Shown here: positions 6,056 through 13,020 of the stretch, piece by piece
Layout of the letters: each line of letters starts with the position of its first letter
Numbering within the stretch: position 1 is the first letter of the stretch
Assembly: GCA_030040475.1 (NCBI GenBank)
Contig: JASHTQ010000337.1
Span: 1-15,396 of the forward strand
DNA from: Streptosporangiaceae bacterium
GTDB lineage: Bacteria > Actinomycetota > Actinomycetes > Streptosporangiales > Streptosporangiaceae
Length of the DNA stretch: 15,396 bases
Direction: 5' to 3'
Translations under genes and position numbers: made by a program
The notes under the pieces: generated by a model
What the model saw: only the letters and a program-made list of their open reading frames with translations
The model's database searches: none
Told to the model about the DNA's origin: nothing

Positions 6056-6260
6056 GAGGACATCGCCGGTGCCTCGTGGCAGAAAAGCTCCTTCAGCGGC
6101 TACAACGGCAGCTGCTTCCAGATCGCCCGCCTGCGCGCCGACCGCATCGGCGTCCGCGGACACCAAGGACCACGGATCAGGCCCCGTCCTGGTCTACAGC
6201 CAAGACGAACGGGCCGCCTTCCTAGCCGGCCTCAACGCCGGCGAGTTCGACTCCATCTAG
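6056..6260 (+). pseudogene. DUF397-domain protein, frameshifted remnant
   Basis: The frame through about 6157 reads EDIAGASWQKSSFSGYNGSC, the W-x-KSS-FSG start of DUF397. It then breaks: an extra G at 6158/6159 (CGCGGACACC) shifts the frame, and the domain continues as DTKDHGSGPVLVYSQDERAA and FLAGLNAGEFDSI to TAG 6260. With that base removed the whole domain reads through. No start codon with a ribosome site is found. DUF397 proteins are small partners of XRE/DUF5753 regulators in actinomycetes, and a fragment of such a regulator seems to lie just upstream. This looks like a locus collapsed by a deletion plus one frameshift; a sequencing error would explain the frameshift but not the lost regulator. 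Confidence 0.7.
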
Positions 6261-6315
6261 GCTTCCCGCCGTACGGGCCCTGCCCCGTCCCGCTCCCCAG
6301 GAAAACCCTTAGTTA

Positions 6316-6346
6316 GCCGAACGGGCCGTGGTATCACTCCCGGCCC
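6316..6346 (+). repeat. 31-bp direct repeat, copy 2
   Basis: Same orientation as 2513-2543, one mismatch. Here the outer inverted repeat is better: GGGCCG (6323/6325 region) against CGGCCC (6341-6346), with GTGGTATCAC in the loop. It precedes a TTGATA-containing region and a small ORF with a good ribosome site. Confidence 0.85.
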
Positions 6347-6400
6347 GCACTCTCCGTGCCCGGGTTGATAATGAGGTAACCCAGCGACGGGAGGTTCGAC

Positions 6401-6585
6401 ATGCCAGCGGATGCTCCATGCTGGCCGCCGGCCCGGCCGTCACCCAGCACGTCCAGGCCGGCCGCGACGCCTACACCGCGGGCCGCGACCAGACCGTCGT
6501 CAGCCCCCGCGAGCCCCCGCGAGTAACTCGTGCGCGCAGACCCCGGCCAGAGCCTGGCTCACGCCCGGCACGCTATATAACGTAA
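6401..6585 (+). pseudogene. Small ORF remnant with conflicting frames
   Basis: A good ribosome site (GGGAGG, about 7 bases before ATG 6401) opens a 41-residue Pro/Ala/Ser-rich frame ending at TAA 6524-6526 with no recognisable content. The neighbouring frame from ATG 6418 instead reads MLAAGPAVTQHVQAGRDAYT followed by AGRDQTVV. This resembles the NVxAGRDAYxAGRDxTV segments found in actinomycete effector or STAND-type proteins. A 10-bp tandem duplication (6503-6522) carries that frame past the TAA to a stop at 6583-6585. The motif-bearing frame lacks a ribosome site and the ribosome-site frame lacks the motif, so a frameshifted remnant is the simplest reading. A live short peptide gene is possible. 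Confidence 0.35.
6503..6522 (+). repeat. 10-bp tandem duplication
   Basis: GCCCCCGCGA occurs twice in a row. As 10 is not a multiple of 3, the duplication changes frame; removing one copy makes the motif-bearing frame end at TAA 6524-6526. Confidence 0.8.
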
Positions 6586-6640
6586 GTTCGCCGGGTAGTA
6601 CCCGTCGAATACCGCGGAGCCGCGAGCCGGGAGGAGAGAC

Positions 6641-7306
6641 GTGCCACCACCAGACATCCCGCCGTCCGGTGACCCCTCCGGCCCCGCCGCGCCCCCGCCC
6701 GCCGACCGCTCCGGCCCGGCCGCGCCGCACGAGATGCGGGCCTCCGACGCGGATCGCGACCGCGTCATGGACGTCCTGCGGAACGCCACCGCGGAAGGCC
6801 GCCTGACCGCCGACGAGCTCGAGGAGCGCCTGGAGGCCGCCCTGACCGCCCGCACCTTCGGCGACCTGGCCGCGCTGACCGAAGACCTCCCGGTAGAACT
6901 CGACCTGCTGCCGCGCCCCGACCTGCCGACCCGGGCGGACACGGCGGAGGCCGAGGAGGTGCACCGGGTCGACCAGCGCGGCGGCGCGTTCCAGCGCATC
7001 GGCCGCTGGGTCGTCCCGCAGCGAATCGAGCTGCGTTCGTCGTGGTGCGACGTGCTGCTCGACTTCACCAACGCGGTGATCACGAACAACACGCTGCTGA
7101 TCGACCTGAGGATGCGCGGCGGCTCGCTGATCCTGGTCACCGGCCCCGGCATGCTTGTCGACGCCGAAACCCTGTACGTCCGCTACACCGACGTCAAGAT
7201 CGACCCGCCGCCCTGGTCCGCCGGCCCGCCCGTGCTCCGGGTGCGGCTGGTAGGCCGCATGCGCTACGGCTGGATAGAAACCCGCTGGCAGCGACAGGCA
7301 CCCTAG
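6641..7306 (+). CDS. DUF1707 domain-containing protein
   Basis: 221 residues from GTG 6641, set by a strong ribosome site (GGGAGGAGA, about 4-12 bases upstream). After a Pro-rich N-terminal tail, residues 32-84 are a DUF1707 (SHOCT-like) domain: MRASDADRDRVMDVLRNATA, then GRLTADELEERLEAALTART and the closing DLAALTEDLP. The second half (about 118-215) is predicted beta-rich (VVPQRIELRSSWCDVLLDFT, then RGGSLILVTGPG) and resembles the C-terminal folds seen in cell-envelope stress proteins such as LiaF-like proteins; this second match is weak. No membrane segment. A TATATAAC stretch at 6574-6581 may be part of the promoter, and CGGGTAGTACCCG at 6592-6604 could form a small leader hairpin. Converges on the GH26 genes. 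Role unknown. Confidence 0.88.
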   Translation: MPPPDIPPSGDPSGPAAPPPADRSGPAAPHEMRASDADRDRVMDVLRNATAEGRLTADELEERLEAALTARTFGDLAALTEDLPVELDLLPRPDLPTRADTAEAEEVHRVDQRGGAFQRIGRWVVPQRIELRSSWCDVLLDFTNAVITNNTLLIDLRMRGGSLILVTGPGMLVDAETLYVRYTDVKIDPPPWSAGPPVLRVRLVGRMRYGWIETRWQRQAP

Positions 7307-7473
7307 CACTTCGGGCCGCCCTCACCCAGGCACGTTCTGCCACCTGCTTCGCACGGAACGCCATGTTCGAAATCGCGGCTGGCGGCCGTTCTCCGGCACC
7401 CCTGGGCGGTGCATCTGGCGGGCCGGACCTCGGTGCGGTGGCGGAGCAGGACGCCGGGTCGTGACCTTCATCC

Positions 7474-8439
7474 TCAAGGTGCGCCGCTGGTAACCTGGTC
7501 GGCCGCCCGGCCGAAGGCGGCGAAGGTGACCGGGGTGTCGATGCGCCAGTCCTGGCTGCCGTCGGCGTCGGTCCAGACCAGCCCGAGCAGGTGATCGGCC
7601 CTGACCCCGGCGAACAGGTCGGCGATCTTCGCCACCTTGCCGGCCTGCGACGTTGCCCCGGTCGCGGCGACCAGGATCGGGTCACCGGTCAGCGCGCGCA
7701 GGCCGGTCACCGTCGGGCCGAACAGCGTGCCGAACGTCTCGTCCGGCCGGTGGTAGTAACCGTCCATGCCGACCCAGGTGACGTACTTCCCGCCGGGCCA
7801 CCAGGCATCGGGGCTCGTCACCGCGGTATCGCCGGCGGTCACCGATTCGACGGTCCACAGCCAGGTGACGTTGTCGGCGCGCTGCGCTCGGAACACGTCG
7901 ACGATGTGCCGCCACGCGGCGACGAAGTCCGACGGGCTCGCGTTGCGGTAGCCCCACGAATACCAGTCGCCGTTCATCTCCGGCGCGAAAGACAGCACGA
8001 CGGGGTGGCCGTAGTCTCGCACCGCGTCGGCGTAAGAAACCAGGTAGTCGTCCTGGCTGCCGTCGGCGATTTCGGTCAGCGATATCCCGGCTGGCTGGAT
8101 GCGGACAAGCGGCATAATGTGCAACTTGCCCGCGGCCGCGGCGAATGCCGCCTGGAATGGCTCGTTCCAGGCGCTGTAGTACATGGCCAGTTGCAGCCTG
8201 GCGCCGGTCCGGGACTGAAACGCCTCAAGCGGGGCCACGGAATCCGGCAGGCCGGCCATGTAAACGCCGACGAATGGCGCGGGGTCGGCGCGCGGCGTCG
8301 GGCGCACGGGCCTGATGACGGCCGTGGTCTGCCTGCTCACGGAGTTTCTGTCGTGTTCGGCCTGCACGCCGACCTTGACCCCGGCGAATACCGCTATTGC
8401 GAACACGACAAACATGGCAGCTAGCTTAAATGGCTTCAC
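7474..8439 (-). CDS. GH26-like protein (beta-mannanase fold), probably catalytically inactive paralogue
   Basis: 321 residues from GTG 8439 (GGGGGG ribosome site about 6 bases upstream). Residues 5-25 form one hydrophobic segment, so it is secreted or anchored; no lipobox. The body is a GH26-type TIM barrel: MYYSAWNEPF (86-95), SFAPEMNGDWYSWG (150-163), VTWLWTV (191-197), WVGMDGYY (222-229), DPILVAATG (253-261). Glu154 aligns with the acid/base of GH26, but the usual preceding His is Pro153. At the catalytic nucleophile position the usual ETG is ATG: Ala259, codon GCG at 7663-7665. The paralogue at 8655-9605 keeps both His and Glu. The frame is intact and the fold conserved throughout, so it may serve as a glycan-binding pseudoenzyme. 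It is separated from the paralogue by 215 bases and may have its own promoter. Confidence 0.85.
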   Translation of the reverse strand: MKPFKLAAMFVVFAIAVFAGVKVGVQAEHDRNSVSRQTTAVIRPVRPTPRADPAPFVGVYMAGLPDSVAPLEAFQSRTGARLQLAMYYSAWNEPFQAAFAAAAGKLHIMPLVRIQPAGISLTEIADGSQDDYLVSYADAVRDYGHPVVLSFAPEMNGDWYSWGYRNASPSDFVAAWRHIVDVFRAQRADNVTWLWTVESVTAGDTAVTSPDAWWPGGKYVTWVGMDGYYHRPDETFGTLFGPTVTGLRALTGDPILVAATGATSQAGKVAKIADLFAGVRADHLLGLVWTDADGSQDWRIDTPVTFAAFGRAADQVTSGAP

Positions 8440-8454
8440 TAACGCCCCCCGCGG

Positions 8455-8488
8455 ACGTCTCAGTCACATCCCGATGTGATTACGTCTC
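8455..8488 (-). promoter_or_regulatory. Palindrome with flanking direct repeats upstream of the GH26 pseudoenzyme
   Basis: TCACATCCCGATGTGA (8464-8479) is an inverted repeat with 7-bp arms and a 2-base centre. It is flanked by direct repeats ACGTCTC at 8455-8461 and 8482-8488, 27 bases apart. It lies 25 bases upstream of the GTG start, a good place for an operator. Confidence 0.5.
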
Positions 8489-8635
8489 GGCATCGACCAT
8501 AGCACTGCGGAAAGCGCCGAAGGCGACGATTCGCCAGGCCTGGATAAAATCCGCGGCGGCCGCGTTATGGCAAAAGGGCAGTTATGCACCTGGTCATAAT
8601 CAGATAGCCGAGACCTGGCAAATCCGGCAAATACA

Positions 8636-8655
8636 GCCAGCCCCGCGGGCCTGGC
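8636..8655 (-). terminator. Hairpin at the stop codon of the active GH26 gene
   Basis: On the minus strand GCCAG pairs with CTGGC, and after a one-base bulge CCC pairs with GGG round a GCG loop. It begins at the TAG stop and is followed by TGTATTTG. It may terminate or attenuate the synthase operon before the last GH26 gene. Confidence 0.45.
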
Positions 8656-9605
8656 TACCTGCCGCCGGCAGCCTTGGCGAAGGCGGCGAAGGCGGCCGGG
8701 GTGTCGATCCGCCAGTCCTCGTTGCCCTTGGCGTCGAACCAGACGAGCCCGAGCAGGTGATCGGCGCGCACCCCGGCGAACAGGTCGGCGATCTTGGCGA
8801 CCTGGCCCGCCTTGGGCGCGACGCCGGTCTCCGAGATGAGGACCGGATCGCGCGTCACCGCGCGGATGTCGGTCATGACCGGCCCGAACAGGCCGCCGAA
8901 GGTCTGCTGCGCCCCGTAGTAGTAGCCGTCTATGCCGACCCAGTCGACGTACTGGCTGCCCGGCCACCAGGCATCGGGGTTCACCACCTTGACCCCGCGC
9001 ACGGCCAGCGAGTTGACCGTCCACAGCCAGGTGACGTTGTCCGCGCCCTGCGCCTTGAAGACGGTCACGATGTGCCGCCACGCGGCGATGAACACCGAGG
9101 CGCTGGCGTGCCCGTAGCCCCACCTGTACCACGCGCCGTTCATCTCGTGCGCGAAGGACAGGATGACCGCGTGCCGGTAACTGCGCACCTGGTTGGCGTA
9201 GGACACCAGGTAGCCGTCCTGGCTGCCGTCGGCGATGGCGGCGAGGGTCACCTTGGCCGGCTCTATCTGGACCAGCGGGATGATGTGCAGGCGGTAGAGC
9301 GCCGAGGCGAAATCGACCCGGAACGGCTCGTTCCACCCGCTGTAGTACGAGGCGATGCCCAGCCTGGTGCCGGCCCGGGACGCGAACTGCTCAACCGGGG
9401 TCACCGACTGCGGCACGCCGGGGACGTACACGCCGACGTACGCCTCGGGGCCGGCCGGCAGCGCCGCATGCGCGGGCGCGATCGCGGCCAGGGCGCTCCT
9501 CGAGGCGGCGTTCCCGGCATGCTCGGACCGCATCGCCACGTGCACGGCGGCGAACGCGGCCACGGCAAGCAGCACGGCTGCGGCGGCCAGCTTAACGGGC
9601 TTCAT
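8655..9605 (-). CDS. GH26 glycoside hydrolase (endo-beta-mannanase-like), secreted or membrane-anchored
   Basis: 316 residues from ATG 9605, chosen over a TTG five codons upstream because GGGAGAG lies about 8 bases before it and the paralogue begins with the same MKPxKLAA. An N-terminal hydrophobic segment (about residues 5-21 of this start) directs export. GH26 catalytic features are complete: SFAHEMNGAWYRWG holds the His-Glu pair (acid/base Glu154 in this numbering), and DPVLISETG holds the nucleophile Glu259. Other family landmarks are YYSGWNEPF, VTWLWTV and WVGIDGYYYG. GH26 enzymes mainly cleave beta-1,4-mannans, some other beta-glycans; the exact bond is not readable here. The start overlaps the end of the GT2 synthase gene by 14 bases. 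A hydrolase coupled to a polysaccharide synthase suggests trimming of the nascent glycan, as BcsZ does for cellulose. Confidence 0.9.
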   Translation of the reverse strand: MKPVKLAAAAVLLAVAAFAAVHVAMRSEHAGNAASRSALAAIAPAHAALPAGPEAYVGVYVPGVPQSVTPVEQFASRAGTRLGIASYYSGWNEPFRVDFASALYRLHIIPLVQIEPAKVTLAAIADGSQDGYLVSYANQVRSYRHAVILSFAHEMNGAWYRWGYGHASASVFIAAWRHIVTVFKAQGADNVTWLWTVNSLAVRGVKVVNPDAWWPGSQYVDWVGIDGYYYGAQQTFGGLFGPVMTDIRAVTRDPVLISETGVAPKAGQVAKIADLFAGVRADHLLGLVWFDAKGNEDWRIDTPAAFAAFAKAAGGR

Positions 9606-11181
9606 CAGCGGCTCTCCCAACGGTCCGGATGTGGTTGCGCCTGGAACCGAGCGCCATCGCGGTGACGAGGCTGGCGAACAGCCCGCCGGCCAGCAGGACC
9701 GAGAAGTTCTTCACGCCGAACTGGCTGGCCCGCCAGAACGCGAGCAGCACCCAGGCCGCGCACGCGGTGCCGTTCCACGCCGCGATGCCGACCCAGATGC
9801 GGCGGGTGCCCGATTTCCGCTTGGCGCCGCCGGTGGCCTGCCAGCCCATCCGGCGGCCGCGGAGCATGTCCCACAGGGCCAGCACGTGGGCCCAGCCGTA
9901 GAGCAGCTTGGCCATGTACGCGGTGGGGCCGAACCGGCACCGGTGCCAGGCGGGGAACACGGCGAAGTTGTAGACGATGGACGGGAGGATGAACACGTAG
10001 TTGATCAGCCTGACCCGGCCGGGCATGAAGACCAGCATGGCAAGCGGGATCAGCGGCGTCGCGAACGTGAACGCCGCGGTGTGCACGTAGTAGCAGAATC
10101 CGGACAGGTAGCAGCACCGGGTCCGCCACCGCATCGGTGCCCGCCAGAACTTGGCCGAGGTGAGCAGGGACATCGATCCCGCGCACCACCGGTACTGCTG
10201 GACAAGAAAGGAGTCCGGGTCGGCCGGGCACAGCCCGGTGGCCAGCGGGATCGGGATGTAGCGCAGGCCCCATCCGGCCCGGCGCAGGTCAAAGCCGGTA
10301 TGCACGTCCTCGGAGTGCTCGATGAGCGTCGTGCCGCCGTTCGCCTCCAGCGCCTTGCGCCGGTAGACGGCACACGACCCGACGCAGATGGCCCCGTCGT
10401 GACGGTCACGGGAGACCTGGACCAGCCGGTAGAACAGCTCCTGCACCGCGCCCGCGCCGCGTTCCGTCCAGGACTGGCGCCGGCTGACGCGGAAGTACTG
10501 CGGTGACTGGACGATGCCGAGCGAAGGATCGGCGGCCAGGTAGGGCAGCATCTCGGCGGGCAGGTCGGCCCGCGGGGCGAAGTCCGCGTCCAGGATCAGG
10601 ATGAACTCTCCCGACGAGACCGAGAACGCGTGCCGCAGGTTGCCGGCCTTCTTCATGAACCCGCGGTCCGGCCGGACCAGGTAGCCGAAGCCGAAGTCCG
10701 CCGCCATCGCGCGGACCTGGTCGCTGGCGCCGTCGTCAAGCACATACGGCGTCGCGGTGCCCGGATACCGCTGGACCAGCTCGAAGACGTGCACCCAGGT
10801 GTTGTGCAGGACGCCAAGCGGCTCCCCGCACACCGGGAGGAACACGTCCAGTGTCGGATACCGCGCAGGGCGCCAGGACGTGACAAGCCGCCGGTGTCCC
10901 GCCAGGTCGAAGCCGCGGGTGCCGATGTTCACGCACAGCGAGATCACGTAGTAGGCCACGGTGAACGCGATCAGCGGGCAGAACGCGAGCAGCGCGGGCT
11001 CCTGGATCACGAACCGCGACTGGCTTATCAGCAGCGCCCCGAAGCTGGCCAGCGACGCGCGCAGGATCAGCGCCGTGTTCCGGTCGGCGTAGCACGCCTT
11101 CTCGTCGTCGTCCGGTACGGCGGGAAGCGGCGGGCCGGCCGGCGGCCGGCGATGGCGTCCGCGGTCAGCAACCGCTGCCAC
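9592..11181 (-). CDS. BcsA-like processive GT2 glycosyltransferase (membrane polysaccharide synthase)
   Basis: 529 residues from GTG 11181, set by GGGAAGG about 6 bases upstream and a 17-base overlap with the preceding stop; a longer open frame upstream is an overlap artefact. Two membrane helices near 37-90 precede the catalytic domain: DVFLPVCGEP, LDDGASD (148-154), ILDADF (DxD, 198-200), HSEDVHTG (290-292, in place of the usual TED) and QQYRWCAGSM (QxxRW, 328-332). Several membrane helices follow, arranged as in cellulose synthase-type enzymes that polymerise and extrude a beta-glycan. No PilZ domain is visible. It lies in an operon with a GT-C protein before and GH26 hydrolases after, so the product may be a mannose-containing beta-glycan rather than cellulose; this is inference. 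Confidence 0.92.
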   Translation of the reverse strand: MAAVADRGRHRRPPAGPPLPAVPDDDEKACYADRNTALILRASLASFGALLISQSRFVIQEPALLAFCPLIAFTVAYYVISLCVNIGTRGFDLAGHRRLVTSWRPARYPTLDVFLPVCGEPLGVLHNTWVHVFELVQRYPGTATPYVLDDGASDQVRAMAADFGFGYLVRPDRGFMKKAGNLRHAFSVSSGEFILILDADFAPRADLPAEMLPYLAADPSLGIVQSPQYFRVSRRQSWTERGAGAVQELFYRLVQVSRDRHDGAICVGSCAVYRRKALEANGGTTLIEHSEDVHTGFDLRRAGWGLRYIPIPLATGLCPADPDSFLVQQYRWCAGSMSLLTSAKFWRAPMRWRTRCCYLSGFCYYVHTAAFTFATPLIPLAMLVFMPGRVRLINYVFILPSIVYNFAVFPAWHRCRFGPTAYMAKLLYGWAHVLALWDMLRGRRMGWQATGGAKRKSGTRRIWVGIAAWNGTACAAWVLLAFWRASQFGVKNFSVLLAGGLFASLVTAMALGSRRNHIRTVGRAADEAR

Positions 11182-12850
11182 GAGCGGCCTTCCCGGCGGC
11201 CGGAGTCGGCGCCCAGACGGTGAACCGGCCCGTCCCGGTGACGCTGGAGTACGGTAGCTCGGCGATGACGTGATAGGTCCGGTACCGGGCGATGGCGCCC
11301 GCGATGGCCTGGTCGACGCGGTACGTGTCACCGAAGTCAAGCACGATGAGGGCGAAGTACCGGTGCGCGATCGCCTCGGCGAACGCCGTGGCCACGGCGG
11401 AAGCCGACGCCGACCCGCCGGTCGAGGACGACGCGACGCCGCCTATGCAGCGGCGCGCGCCCGGCGCCCGGTACAGGAAGTACCAGGTGCTCGCCCAGTC
11501 CTGCCACGGTATCTGGCTCTCCAGGTAGTAACCGGGCACCACGTAGTCCTCGGCCAGCACCGTCCCCGGATAGATCCGGGTCAGCCGGAGCAACTCGGTG
11601 GAGACCTGGGTGGTGTTCGGCCAGGCGTGCATGAAGTCATACGCCTGGGCGCGGCCGATCCCGCCGAGCGGGTAGATCACCGCGGTCGACGCCAGCAGGG
11701 CCGAGGCGATGTGCACCCACCTGCGCCGCCCGGCCGTCGTGACCGCGGCGATCGCATAGCCGGCCGCGATGCAGGTGAACCAGGCGCCGAAGTCGACATG
11801 CTTGTCCAGCGACACCATCGTGTGGATGCGGGCCTGGTTCAGCGGGGCGAGCAGCCCGGCCGTCGCGAGCAGCGCGGTGACCATGGTGAGCGTGCGGTCT
11901 CGGCGCCACGCGACGGCGACGGCGGCCGCCGCGGCGGCCAGCACCAGGCCGATCCACTTCGCCGAGTCCGCCAGGACGAGCAACGGGGACTGGCTGCCGG
12001 CCGGCCGGGAGAGCGTCGTGTACTCAAGGCCCGCCGCGTACCACGATCCGGCCACGGCCAGCATCCCGCCGACCAGCCCGATCGTGCAGCCCAGGATCAT
12101 GCCGCCGCGCCCGATGCCCGCCTTGATGCCGTGCGGCGAGATCAGGATGGCGAGGCCGATCACGACGGGATCGAACAAGCCGGTCGCGTACTTGGTCGCG
12201 TTGGCCAGCGCCAGCGTGCCTGCCGCGGCCATCAGCAGCCAGGTGGAATCGGGCCGGTCCCTGGCCACGATCACCAGCCACGCCGACAGCGCGAGCAGGA
12301 ACAGCGCCATCGCGTCGAAGGTGGCCAGCGACCCGAGGTACTGCGTCGACCCGATCGAGGCAAACGCCGCCACGGCGCCGAGGGCCGCGCGCCGCCCGAA
12401 CAGCCTCCTGGCGGACCCCCACAGCAGGCAGGTCGCGCCGAGCATGAAGGCCAGCGACAGCAGGCGCGCGGCGGCCAGGCCGCCGACGATGTCGGCGAGC
12501 CCGGCGAGCGGCGGGTAGATGACCGGTGCGCCGGAAAAGTAGGTGGCATAAGGCGGGACGGGCATCCCGTTAGCCAGGTGCCACAATTCAATCCGGCCGG
12601 CCCAGATATATGTCGCCTCATCGAGGAATGCGGTGTTCGACCAGATAAGCCGGACTGACAAGATCGCCTGGATGGAAAGAACGGCAAATAGCGGCCACGG
12701 AATCGCGAGGACGTCCCCGATCGCCTTGGCAAGCCCAGACCGGCGCCGCTCGGCCGGCCCGCGGCGGACCAGCGTTCCGGCGCTGGCAGCCGTCAGTGGC
12801 TGCGCCACGGCCAGCGTTTCCAGCGCCTCAAGCTCGGCGAACTGCATCAT
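11165..12850 (-). CDS. Multi-pass GT-C-type membrane glycosyltransferase (ArnT/GT39-like)
   Basis: 561 residues with about ten to twelve hydrophobic helices. After the first helix (about 50-68) the first outer loop has NTAFLDEATYIWAG, with the Asp77-Glu78 pair typical of GT-C enzymes (ArnT/PMT-like) that use polyprenyl-phosphate sugar donors outside the membrane. LVIVARDRPD and the central helices fit; the C-terminal part (about 400-561) is a soluble extracytoplasmic domain. The ATG at 12850 is preceded by GGAG about 9 bases away. First gene of a run with the GT2 synthase (17-base overlap) and GH26. It probably adds a sugar to the surface glycan or its lipid carrier; donor and acceptor unknown. 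Confidence 0.85.
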   Translation of the reverse strand: MMQFAELEALETLAVAQPLTAASAGTLVRRGPAERRRSGLAKAIGDVLAIPWPLFAVLSIQAILSVRLIWSNTAFLDEATYIWAGRIELWHLANGMPVPPYATYFSGAPVIYPPLAGLADIVGGLAAARLLSLAFMLGATCLLWGSARRLFGRRAALGAVAAFASIGSTQYLGSLATFDAMALFLLALSAWLVIVARDRPDSTWLLMAAAGTLALANATKYATGLFDPVVIGLAILISPHGIKAGIGRGGMILGCTIGLVGGMLAVAGSWYAAGLEYTTLSRPAGSQSPLLVLADSAKWIGLVLAAAAAAVAVAWRRDRTLTMVTALLATAGLLAPLNQARIHTMVSLDKHVDFGAWFTCIAAGYAIAAVTTAGRRRWVHIASALLASTAVIYPLGGIGRAQAYDFMHAWPNTTQVSTELLRLTRIYPGTVLAEDYVVPGYYLESQIPWQDWASTWYFLYRAPGARRCIGGVASSSTGGSASASAVATAFAEAIAHRYFALIVLDFGDTYRVDQAIAGAIARYRTYHVIAELPYSSVTGTGRFTVWAPTPAAGKAARGSGC

Positions 12851-12946
12851 TATGCCCGCTCCGGGCCCAATGTCTCGGATCGTGAGTGGATGACGCAGCC
12901 GAACGCGGCTTGCGGCATTTTCTATTTGGCCAGGCCTGAGGCGTGA

Positions 12947-12969
12947 ATCATAACATCGCGCGAAGCGCG
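12947..12969 (-). promoter_or_regulatory. Possible promoter of the GT-C/GT2/GH26 operon
   Basis: On the minus strand TATGAT (12947-12952) is a good -10 box. Just upstream is CGCGCTTCGCGCG (12957-12969), a 5-bp stem with a 3-base loop, and a TTGCCT in the -35 region at a longer than ideal spacing of 19. The 170-base gap between plsC-like and GT-C genes is less GC-rich than its surroundings. Confidence 0.4.
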
Positions 12970-13020
12970 GCAGGCAAAAAGCGGCACGCGGGTACCACGG
13001 GAATGGCAGTGATAAGGGAC

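Noticed and set aside
8464..8479. CRP-type binding site
   Set aside because: The half-site order is TCACAT...ATGTGA with a 2-base centre, not TGTGA-N6-TCACA, so only a generic operator is supported.
11182..11340. A longer N-terminus for the GT2 synthase
   Set aside because: It would overlap the upstream gene by 176 bases and is Pro/Arg/Ser-rich; GTG 11181 has a ribosome site and a natural 17-base overlap.
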